A DNA stretch of 64,000 bases from NCBI GenBank assembly GCA_015183035.1, contig JACZZP010000014.1:1-64000 (forward strand), written 5' to 3'. The notes under the pieces were generated by a model. The model was given only the letters and a program-made list of their open reading frames with translations. It had not been told where the DNA came from and ran no database searches. Both the position numbers and the translations under genes were made by a program. Below, in pieces: positions 23,601-32,900 of this stretch. How positions within the stretch are numbered: the stretch's first letter is position 1; every line of letters begins with the position of its first letter. Source of the stretch: Meloidogyne chitwoodi. Lineage: Eukaryota; Nematoda; Chromadorea; Rhabditida; Meloidogynidae.

Positions 23601-25666
23601 AGAAAAATTAATATTCTTTAAATTACTTACGTTCCCCATGTGAACAATGCCGGCAACAAGACGATAAACATTTTGTATTTCATCATCAGAAAAATTGAGA
23701 ACATGAAATGCCTCATGTGTAAGCTGATGCTCCTCCTGGTCATTAACTCCATCAATGGTCAATTCAGCTTGTGCAATAAAATAATAGTCCTTCACTGGTT
23801 TATTTAACAGTAATTGCTTCCTTAATTCAGGCAAATGCCCGGAGAAAATCTGAAAAAAAAGTTGTATTTAATTAAAAAAATTACTTGATAAAAAATATGA
23901 TAACAACGCTCGCCAGGGGCCTGTCGAATCACTCGCGACTTTTCTAATAAATCTAAAAATATAACACAAATAAAACTTAAATAATTATCAATTTACAATG
24001 TTCTATATCACAGGAAGCTAGTTTTCCTTGTTTGTTGAAGTGAATTCGAATGAATTTTCCTAATAAATTAACAATCATTATTAAAATTAATTTTAATTAT
24101 AATTTTAATTATTTAACGTTAACTAACCAAAACGTGAGGAATTATTGTTACGCACAGTTTTTGCATTTCCAAATGCCTCTAAAACAGGATTAGTCTGGAC
24201 AATTTGGTCCTCCAGTGTGGGACCTGTAGCGCCTCCAGCCGTTTGCGTTTGCTGTGAGGCACCAACCGAAGCAAAATAAGAAATTACCTTTAAAGGCAAG
24301 TTTATCACTTATTTTTTAGCTAAAAACACCTTTTTAGTATTTTCTGTTTTACCAGCTCCAGATTCACCTGTGATAAGCATAGATTGATTCTCATGATTTT
24401 GAAGCATATTTCGATAAGCTTCGTCTGAGACCGCAAACTATAAAATTTCGGAAAAAATTGTTTAATAATATGCAAATTGTGTTTAATGAATAAAGACCTT
24501 ACCAAATGTGGAGGCATTTCAGTTCGACGTTTGCCCATATACATTTTAGCGACAGAATCAGTATAAATGGGCAATCGTTTGTATGGGTTGATTACAACAC
24601 AGAAAAGACCAGAATAAGTCTTTAAATGAATTTTAAGTTGAAATGAACATTTTTATAAATTTTATAATAAATTCTTGCGTGTCACCCCTATACATCGAAA
24701 CCCTGTTCATTGTGAACCAATTGGTCAAATCCCTTAAACGGTAAAATAATAAAACACTCCAAATAGAGCCAAGTTTGTGCGAAGACAAACTGGTCATGGA
24801 GCATAAATGGATAAGTAATAGAACGCCCTCATAGAACCTAATTTGTTCCAGAACCAACAAGGCGAAAGAGATTTGACCGAATTGGCAATTGGACTAATTG
24901 GTTCATGAAATGAATAGGATTTCAATGAATAAGTGAAGCCAATTCTTTTACTAACATTAATAATTACATGATTATTATTACAAAACGTACATAAATAAGC
25001 ATGCAACTGTACCGAGCTCGCAGATCATGTAAAACGGAAGCATCGTTCAAAAAAGTTAGATTAGACATGTCTTCCTATTTTAAGGAAATGATTTATTTGT
25101 TTGTTTAAGATTTGGCATTTCTACCGTTTTTTCGAACTTGGGTGGATTCATTTCCTGAATTTCTTCTGGTTTGACACTCTTTTCCGTTCCATTGGCTAAT
25201 TTAACCGTTGTTTTATCTTTTCCGCTCGAAACAATTTCAGCAGCTATATATCCCTCTTCTGAGTCAGGAATCCAGCAATTCTTTTTACTGTCATAAGGTT
25301 GTGATTGATCCTTTCAATAAAAAATAGTAAAAATTAGAGAACTCTCTCAAAAACACCTTTAAAAAAATCTAATATCTTTAGCATTAAATTATTAACATTA
25401 ACAACTAGATACTGGAACGGGTCCGGGCCCCGTTTCCCGATTTCTGGGCCCCTTTACCCGGTTTATCTGGAGCCACCGTGTTGAAACCGAAACCCGGAAT
25501 TCCGGGGTTACCCGGTTCGGGTCCATGTCGGTCATTTCATAGTTCAAAAACCCTAAACCCGAACCCGGTTTTTTCAAAATTCCGGTCTTTATTAAGAAAA
25601 TACCTGAATAATTTGCTCGCGAGTTCGCCGCAAATATTGCCATCCTGGATCTTTCTCATAATCCAT
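14647..25666 (-). CDS. Muscle myosin II heavy chain
   Basis: 42 exons, 5889 nt, 1962 aa (UNC-54 is about the same length). Exons: 25604-25666, 25125-25310, 24991-25074, 24513-24620, 24330-24437, 24128-24287, 23997-24059, 23885-23952, 23631-23849, 23499-23553, 23336-23454, 22528-22851, 21796-21976, 21691-21749, 21550-21643, 21407-21498, 21276-21348, 21202-21231, 21096-21157, 20608-20700, 20510-20560, 20359-20466, 20211-20317, 19928-20162, 19481-19534, 19040-19225, 18964-18996, 18578-18826, 18412-18534, 17778-18030, 17457-17689, 17170-17387, 16988-17103, 16705-16913, 16418-16600, 16224-16370, 16001-16183, 15666-15878, 15330-15614, 15060-15245, 14926-15021, 14647-14826. The actin-based motor has an SH3-like N-domain (from [13 protein letters not shown]), P-loop GESGAGKT at 171-178, switch [10 protein letters not shown], switch [12 protein letters not shown], a Lys-rich actin loop, and a converter/IQ neck to ~836. 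A long coiled-coil rod and a non-helical tailpiece ending SKSETFA follow. It is sarcomeric thick-filament type; which C. elegans paralogue it matches is unclear. Oddities: two GC-AG introns, a 30-bp microexon, and one phase break at 19481-19534. Confidence 0.95.
18066..18342. mobile_element. MITE-F copy 1 in myosin intron
   Basis: Ends are inverted: ATACCAGGATGGGCAA on the left, TTGCCAATCCCTGGTAT on the right. The interior is rich in TTTCGTATT / ACGAAAT. Lies in the intron between exons 18412-18534 and 17778-18030. Related to 27505-27730. Confidence 0.75.
19264..19446. mobile_element. MITE-A copy 3 in myosin intron
   Basis: AGTGATGCAAAAGTTCCAG at the left and ACTTTTGCATCACT at the right, with internal GTTCCGGAAC. 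Sits in the intron next to the phase-broken exon 19481-19534. Confidence 0.9.
20817..21064. mobile_element. MITE-B copy 2 in myosin intron
   Basis: GGGATCAACCCTATAGGCCG at the left, a CTATAGGG-type inverse at the right, and internal AATTGGTCAAATCCCTTAAA and GACCGAATTGGCAATTG. One of the best preserved copies. Confidence 0.85.
22129..22375. mobile_element. MITE-A copy 4, best preserved
   Basis: Near-perfect terminal inverted repeats: CCAGTGATGCAAAAGTTCCA at the left and the exact inverse, ending GCATCACTGG, at the right. About 247 bp. Lies in the intron between myosin exons 22528-22851 and 21796-21976. No unambiguous target duplication was seen. Confidence 0.92.
22942..23299. mobile_element. 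MITE-D copy 1 in myosin intron
   Basis: GGCTCCCGGAAAATGCGTCA at the left and ACGCATTTTCCGGACACTC at the right form the inverted ends. The interior is a run of AAAACACAAAAAT/ATTTTTGTGTTTT inverted blocks. Related to 31131-31457 and, more distantly, 32038-32385. Confidence 0.85.
24683..24912. mobile_element. MITE-B copy 3 in myosin intron
   Basis: CACCCCTATACATCGAAACC at the left, then AATTGGTCAAATCCCTTAAA, with GACCGAATTGGCAATTGGAC near the right end. Same family as 20817-21064. Confidence 0.85.
25410..25600. repeat. GC-rich repeat-like block in myosin intron 1
   Basis: About 190 bp of unusually GC-rich sequence with repeated ACCCGG/CCGGGT and GGGTCCGGGCCC-type palindromes inside an AT-rich intron. 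Base composition unlike its surroundings suggests an inserted element; I see no clear terminal repeats. Confidence 0.55.
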
Positions 25667-26500
25667 GATAATTTATTTTTTAAATAAAGTTTAATACTAG
25701 GATTAATTTAAAATAACTAAATTATAATTAAAAATTTTGACAATTTTATTTGATTATTAAATTTAAGTTATTGTACTAATTATTAAATGATTAAAAGTTT
25801 CCTTTGTTAACTAATCAACATAAATTTCACAAATAAATTATATAAAAATTATTCAAACTTTTGGTTTATTTTCAAGTGTATACATCTTTGAGATTTTTTC
25901 TATATGAACGGAAGCTTAAAAATGAGACTAATCAAACAAAAAGAAAATGCGCGAAATTAGCACAAAATCTTTTTATCTGACAGCAAGTTTTCATAGAGAT
26001 TTTGCTTTTTGCGATTATTTACTTATTCTATAGAATGTTTAGGATACATTACAATTTTTAAATGTAAATAGACAAAAAAGTAAAGTTATATGTTTGGGAA
26101 GTGAAACTCAAAAATTTTTTTACCTAAAAATATTTTTACTTTCTTTTTTATTTCTTTGCAAAAAACAGAGAATTTAATGAAAATTTTAAATATTAATTAA
26201 AAACAGTAATTGAAAATGTTTTTCATAAATATAGGAACAAAGCTGTAGAAATGAGTAATTATTAAAAATCCAATTCTGAGTTTATTTACATTAAATGGGA
26301 TCGAACTTGAATATCTAAACACTGAATATCATTTAGCCAATTGGTCAAACTGCCAATTCGGTCAAAAATAGAACACCCCCAATAGGTCCAAATTTGCAGG
26401 GACTAACTAGTTTTAAGAGATTTGACCGAATTGGCAATTGTACAAATTGGCTAATTACATATTCAGGGTTTCGATATTAGGGGTTGACCAAATTAAATAT
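25667..26500. other. Intergenic: myosin upstream region and Ly6 downstream region
   Basis: AT-rich, with no coding region. It should include the myosin promoter. A MITE-B copy occupies 26285-26493. Confidence 0.55.
26285..26493. mobile_element. MITE-B copy 4, abutting the Ly6 stop codon
   Basis: CCAATTGGTCAAACTGCCAA at the left is mirrored by TTGGCAATTGTACAAATTGG at the right, with outer GGGATCGAACTTGAATATC/GATATTAGGGGTTGACC. Its right edge is only ~8 bp from the stop codon of the Ly6 gene, so it probably forms part of that gene's 3' UTR. Confidence 0.8.
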
Positions 26501-27076
26501 TCAAAAGTTGTACCAAATAAATAGGAGAAATGAAATGAATAGCAATCTATAGCTAATAATATTCGAGATAGGGGCTGAGTTACAGCCATCTCCATAACAG
26601 CAACAAAACGTTGATTGTGTGTTTGTATTATTGACACAAACTGAATTTTAGATTTTTATTTGATTAAATCAATAACATCTTGATAAAATTAATTAAAAAT
26701 AATGTATCAATTTCTTCTACCTGGCACGACAGATACTTGAGTACTGGAATCGGAGGAATTTATCTTAAAAATTATATTGAAATTTAATATAGATAAACTT
26801 TAATCTCCTAAAAATATTTATAGTCAAATAGCTCTTTTTACTTACCGTACAGTTTCCGGATGAACAACCACGTGTTATCAAACCTGACCTAGGATCTACT
26901 GTTTTTGTGCAGGTGAGCATAGTTGGCATTGGACAATCCATCGAAGTAACATTCAAAGGTGCATTAATTGTTTGAACACCTTGATAGCAACGAAGAGCAA
27001 AAGAAACATGGCCGAAAATTATAAGAAGTAATGAGTAAGATAGACGAAAATAGGATGAAAATAAAGATTGTGGCAT
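26501..27076 (-). CDS. Small GPI-anchored Ly6/ET-module protein
   Basis: Three exons, 26846-27076, 26721-26763 and 26501-26640, joined in phase to 137 aa. The N-terminus is a signal peptide (SLLLIIFGHVSFA). The mature part starts LRCYQG and has the spacing of a nematode ET/three-finger module: DCPMP..LTC, then TRGC..GNC, then CVN...FCCYGDGCN, the CC..D.CN ending typical of Ly6 folds. The C-terminus is a hydrophobic stretch (LLFISFLLFIWYNF) with no charged tail, as expected for a GPI-attachment signal. Proteins of this kind sit on the outer cell surface; specific functions in nematodes are mostly unknown. The third exon was chosen in the frame giving the Cys pattern; another frame stays open longer but lacks it. 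Confidence 0.85.
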
Positions 27077-27910
27077 ATTTTCTAATAATTATTAAAAATT
27101 AAATATAAGATTTTGAAAGTAAAATAAAATTTAAAGAGAAAAATGGCTATTATTGAGTGTATGATTCTGAAAGTTTCACCAATAATCAAAAAAGAAATAG
27201 AATTTCGGTAAAATAAATTAAGCATACTAGATTATTATATATTAAATAAATATGTAAGTATACCTTAGCAACCATAAACAATTGCAGAAATTAAGGTTAA
27301 ATTAATTAGGCATAAAAAAGGTTGAAGTAAAGAAAAAGCATTGGAACTTAGAGTAAAAAGGAAAAGTGGTAAAGCGTCTAAATGCAGAAAAAGGCAGTAA
27401 TAAATTATATACATATAATAAAAATTTGTAGTTACGTATTTGGCTTTAAAGATATAAGCTTTGTATTAAATTAAAAAAGGAACAAAGAATATTAACTATA
27501 TTAAGTAGCAGGGATTTGGGTAAAATTGGAAAATAAAATACGAAATCCGAAACAAAATGTAAAAAAATAAAAACCGAAATAAGAAATCCGAAATAAAAAA
27601 GACCTAAAAACCCGAAATTTCCGAAATTCAAAAAAATTTTAAAACTTTCTAAAAATTTCGGATTTCTTCGAAAAAACCGAATTACGAAATAAAGATGGAC
27701 TAAAAATTCGAAACTTGCCCATCCCTGTTTTAAGTAGTGACATGAAGCCCAGAGTATCAACAAAAAATAAAAACAAAAAATTTAACTAATTAAATAAGGT
27801 TCCCAAGTAATAAAATAAATAAAATAATATTTTAAATTTTCTCAAGTGTAAAAAAATTAAAAAAAAATCAAAAATTTTTAAAAACTAGCTAATAATTTCA
27901 TTAATTTTAA
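27077..27910. other. Intergenic, AT-rich; contains MITE-F copy
   Basis: No gene recognised. Contains the repeat at 27505-27730 and the presumed promoter of the Ly6 gene. Confidence 0.55.
27505..27730. mobile_element. MITE-F copy 2
   Basis: AGCAGGGATTTGGGTAAAAT at the left and TTGCCCATCCCTGTTTT at the right are degenerate inverted ends. The interior is full of CCGAAATAC/ACGAAAT motifs shared with 18066-18342. Confidence 0.65.
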
Positions 27911-29394
27911 TCATAATTTTTTCACAAGTGATTGGAAATTCTTAGATCCTTCCCTTCTTTTTCTACATGAAATTGGAAAGCATGGTATTGAAGGAGTAAT
28001 CTGTGTAGCACGCAAAACAGGCGAAACAATTGGTCGCGGAATCGGAAACTTAATAAAAAAATAGTTAAAAAATAAATAAATCTTATAAAATATATGCAAA
28101 ATATTTTAAAATAAATTAACATTTTTAAAGGGATCAATCCTATAGGCCGAAACCCTCTAGATTGAATTTGCCAATTGGTCAAATCCCTTAAAAGGTAAAG
28201 TAATAAAACACTTCCAATAGAGCCAAGTTTATCGTCGAAAACAACCGGCCATGGCCCTAAAATTGAGAAGTAATAGAACACCCCAAATAGAACCTATTTT
28301 GTGCGAGACCTACTAGTTAAGAGATTTGACCGAATTGGCAATTGGACCAATTGGTTCATGCGATCTATAGAGTTCCAGCCTAAAGGATTGAAGCCTTTTC
28401 AGTCATTTTTCTTTCAATTAGATAAAGTAAATGTTAACTGCTGGTGGCAAAACAGCGAGAGGCATTGATGGTGCTGAAGTATGAATGGCCGCAGTTTGTG
28501 CTTGTATAAGTAAAAAAGTAAAATAAAAATAAAAAAAGTAGCTGCGAAAAACAATGTTAAAATTTTATAGCTCAAAATTTTTGAAAAAAGCACCTGATGA
28601 GAAAACAGGAAATGCAGCAGCTGGCACAAAACTAGGAACAGGATTATTGAATAGAGGAGTTGATGGCAACATTGAACTTCGAGCGTAAGAAATGACAGGC
28701 TTATATTATTAATAATAAAAGATTTAAACAAATTTGCTTTAAACTGATATTTTAGTGATGAAATATTTACATAAAATATTGAGTAAAAATTTATTTTAAA
28801 TTTATTTCAATTTTTAAAAATTAAATTTAAAAAATGCAACCACAGCAGCTGGACGAATAACTGGCCCAGTTGCAATAGGTGCAGCCGGAGGGACTAATGG
28901 AACAATTGCTGGCATTGCTTGAGGAAAAAACTGTGTGGAAGGAGGAGCTCTTACAAAATATCTTCCTGGATATAAACATAAATTTGGGGCAACCTTAAAA
29001 TTATTTAATACAATCTTTTGTTATACTCAAGTGACTTATTTAAATAATTGACACTTTTTGGCATTATGTTATTTCTTTATCTTCCCACTAGGTTGGGCCT
29101 AGATATATAAGTTCGAGGCCTGGACATTTCGTCGAACAAAATTGCACGACATTTCGCCTCTACGGCAAAAAAACTACATTTTGTTACCCGAGCCCAAGAT
29201 TTTTTGTCGTTGGGACCAAATGTCGTGCAAATTCTGTCGACGAAATGTCTGAACACGATTTAAACTTACTGCTAATTGCGCATTTGAATAATCTTCTAAC
29301 CAAAATAATCTATAAATAAAAATATAGATAAAATATCAATAAATTTAACTAACGTGATACAATAAAGAATTCGTCGAGAAATTATTGGTATCAT
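27911..29394 (-). CDS. Secreted Pro/Ala/Val-rich protein of unknown function
   Basis: Six exons, 29354-29394, 29270-29309, 28841-28993, 28594-28699, 28439-28500 and 27911-28048, with all phases consistent, giving 179 aa. The start at 29394 (MIPIISRRILYCITLFWLED) gives a likely signal peptide. The mature part is repetitive and Pro/Ala/Val-rich (PAIVPLVPPAAPIATGPVI, SVP-, PLAVLPPA-type runs). The basic C-terminus is RKRREGSKNFQSLVKKL. There is no known domain and only three Cys. It could be a secreted structural or cuticle-associated protein, or a gland secretion; this is inference. It lies 583 bp downstream of the glutamate receptor stop on the same strand but is transcribed separately in my model because that receptor ends in its own in-frame TAA. 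Introns carry MITE-B and MITE-C copies. Confidence 0.7.
28126..28390. mobile_element. MITE-B copy 5
   Basis: GGGATCAATCCTATAGGCCG at the left, then AATTGGTCAAATCCCTTAAA; GACCGAATTGGCAATTGGAC near the right end. In the last intron of the Pro-rich gene. Confidence 0.85.
29118..29258. mobile_element. MITE-C copy 2
   Basis: Left half: GCCTGGACATTTCGTCGAAC, then TTGCACGACATTTCG. Right half is its inverse: AAATGTCGTGCAAATTCTGT, then CGACGAAATGTCTG. Lies in an intron of the Pro-rich gene. Confidence 0.85.
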
Positions 29395-29662
29395 AACTAA
29401 GAAATTAAGGAATCAACGAAAAGTATATAAACGAAAAAGACAAGAAAATAATTTTCAGTAAAAGCTGTTATGATCCACTCTATTAGCACTAAATACTTAA
29501 AAACAATCACAAATAAATGTGTAAGCAAACATTATCAATGGTATAATAATGTAATTAATATACACGTTTAGACGTTAATTTATAAGAAAATATACAAAAT
29601 AGAATAATAATATTAAAATTCTTTTCGAGTTTTGGCTTTATTAAACGCAATAATTCTGCAAT

Positions 29663-29889
29663 AATGATGCAAAAGTTCCAGTTCCGGATCTGCGGAACTA
29701 ACAAATTTCTGGAACTGGTTTAGAACTGGAACTACAAAATTTTTTGAATGGAACTTGTTCCGGAACTAGAACTGGTCCGAAACTATTTCCTCGTCCCACA
29801 ATAGTTTCGGAATTGAAACAATGAAAATTAAAAATCCAGTTCCTGAACTGGAACTAGTTCCGCGGAAATTTTGGAACTTTTGCATCACT
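29663..29889. mobile_element. MITE-A copy 5
   Basis: AATGATGCAAAAGTTCCAG at the left, TTGGAACTTTTGCATCACTG at the right. Lies between the glutamate receptor stop and the start of the Pro-rich gene. Confidence 0.9.
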
Positions 29890-29976
29890 GTATACAATAT
29901 TAATCTAAAAAATATAATAATGTCCTTACTAATATTATTTTTTCGAATAAAATTATTTTGTGTCCATTTGCGGATG

Positions 29977-32900
29977 TTAAGGAAAGGGAATTTTCTCTTG
30001 ACTTGACTGTCGACGATTAAGTAAACGCTCATCTGTAGGCGGAATCAAATGCTGTAGTGCCAATAAATTATTAGCATCAGCTCCAATTACAATAGATGGT
30101 GTTCTAGACATTTTGTAGAAAACATTTCTGATTGAATTCTTTCTTTGAGGAAAAGCTGTAGGAAATTGAGCATGAGGAGCCACTGGCGCCGAAATTTTTC
30201 TGAGAGGCGAGGATAACTTTGTTGCTAAAAAATTTGTTTGTTTAATTGATTGATAGTTCAAAATATGAACATTATTAATAACGCTTATGAATTAAAATTA
30301 TAGGAGAAAATACTCACTAGCAGTGATGCAAAAGATCCAGTTACGGAACTAACAAATTTCTGGAACCGGTTTGGAATGGAATTACCAAATTTTTTGAACT
30401 GTTCCTGAACTAGTTCCTCATCCCACAATAGTTCAAGAACTGGAATAATGAAAATTAAAAATGCAGTTTCGGAACTGGAACTATTTCCATGTAAATTTTG
30501 GAACTTTTGAATCACTGCCCACTAGTTATATTTTGGTAGTTATCAATTCTGCCCTAGTTCATTTTTATGAGTCCAATGGACTTTTATAAGTCCAATCGAA
30601 CATTAGAAGTCCAATTCTACCATTTTAATAAACTAAATTTTATTAAATTACTAAAACATACAAATCTCTTCATTATCAACCAAAGAGTTTTGCCTACGCA
30701 TTCGTAATGTTGGTGACGGTTGTTCAGGAATAGATAATTGTTTATCTTTCAAAATATTTTTTTGTTGCCCAGTAATAACCTGACAACAATTTGAGTGATG
30801 TTTAAAACGTTTGTATTGTTTAAGAGAAGATAAAGAGTCATCCATTTCCTCTAAAGAACTTTGAGAATGAGACGAATCAAGTATTCCCTCTTTTCCTTCC
30901 TGTAATGCATTTGAACTAAATGATGAGTTTGATCCAAACGTAGAACTAATTTAGAAATTAATAAATTTAAAAAATTTTTAATGATGAACTCTGAAAGGCG
31001 AGTTTTTCCAGTCCCTGTTTCCGTTGCTGTTTTCACACGACTTTCACTGTTATCTGATGTAAAAAATGTTAGTTTGTTGAATTAACGAGTAATACCAAAA
31101 ATGGTAATTTATTATATGATTCAGATCCTTACCGTTCGTAGGTCAGTAGAAAATCGGTCACGAAAAATGCGTCAATATCAGTACAAAAAATCACAAGAAA
31201 AAACAAAAATAAATGAAAAACACAAAAATTACTTTTTATGTACTTTTGTATTGTATTTCTGGTTTGGAAAAACACAAAAATGTATTTTTGTGGAAAAAAT
31301 AAAAATAAATTAAATACAAAAATTTTTCTGAGTTTTTCTACCTTACACATGTTTTTGTGTTTTTCATGTATTTTTGTTTTTTGTGATTTTGTACTGATAC
31401 TGACGTGTTTTCCGAGTACTGACTGATTTTCTAATGACGCATTTTCCGGAAGCCTTACCGTTATCAACAATAGTAGGTACATTGTCTAGATAAAGCTGGC
31501 TTCCTTCGAAACGAAGTAAAGTATTCGTTTGTGGACCAGATTTTAAATTATATGAGTTTTCAGCTAAACCAAAGTACCAATTAATTAAACGACCAGGTAA
31601 GCAAAGTCCAAGACGGAGAGACTGGCGTCTTCTCGATTCAATAAAAAATTCTCCAATTGCGACTAACTTAAAAAAATTTTTAAGGAATTAGAAAATTTAA
31701 AAATTAAGAAAAATCTTAAAACGAACCAAAGCAAATAAAATTCCGGAAAATAACATGTAAAACACTCCTGGAAAAAACGATTAAATTAATATAAAAAACC
31801 AGACCGAAAACTCTATGCAGAGATGAATGTGAGTTTGCACCTGGTAAAGGACAGCCTCCACTGCCATAACTCGCAGCTGCCATTGCTTTAAAAAGGATTA
31901 ATAAGAAAAATCTGTACTTATGTGCTTTGGGTCCCTTTTTTCAAAATTAAAAAAAATTTCAAAATTAATAAAAAATAACATTTTATTTGAATGAACTCAT
32001 CGATCTGAGTCGAATGAAACCAAAATAACTTAATTTGGTGGCTCCCGGAAAGTTGGGCAGTGGAAAATTGGGCAGTGAAGAAAGAGTACAAAAACATGCA
32101 AGAAAATACAAAAATACACGAAAAATACATTAAAAATATAAAAATACCTTAAAAATACAAGAAATACATGAAAATACAAAAATATAAGAAAAATACATGA
32201 AATACAAAAATACATGAAAAATAAAAACAAAAGTACAACAAACATAAATACATCAGTAACCCAACATTTTTTTGTGTTTTTGTATTTTTCATGTAATTTT
32301 GTAGTTTCTTGTAAGTATTTGTACTGTTTCTTCAGTGCCCAATTTTCCATTGCCCAATATTCCACTGCCCAATTTTCCTGGTACGGCAAAGATAACGGTA
32401 GCAGCCTCGACAATCACTAGATTCAATCTTTTAAAACTTTGTTCAAATCTAACCAAATTAAGTTATTTTGGTCTTATCCGACTCGACGAGTTCTTTCAAA
32501 TAAGATGTTATTTGTATTAAATTTTAATTTTTTTATAATTTTGAAAAAAGGGCCAAAGCACAAGTACCAAAAATCTGTTTCATCATAATTAGGGGTCGGA
32601 TTTATATGGACTATAAATCGAAAAATATGGACATATAATATGGACTAGAAATTGAAAAATATGGACTAAAATATGGATTAAATTTCTAGATATGGACAAA
32701 ATATGGACTTATAAATGCAAAATTTTAACATTTAAAATTTTTATTTCATACTCAAAACACCAAAAATCATTATTTTGTTCACAATCACTGATTAAGTTCA
32801 TTTCTAAATTTCCTTGGGTGAACCGTGACACCAGAGATGGGTTGTCTTTCGTGTTTTTAGCAGAGATGGTTCGAAATTTCGATTTTCGAAGTTTTTGGTT

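Noticed and set aside
31129..32520. Open frames of 60-127 codons rich in Phe/Tyr
   Set aside because: Translations of MITE-D AACACAAAAAT repeats inside a receptor intron.
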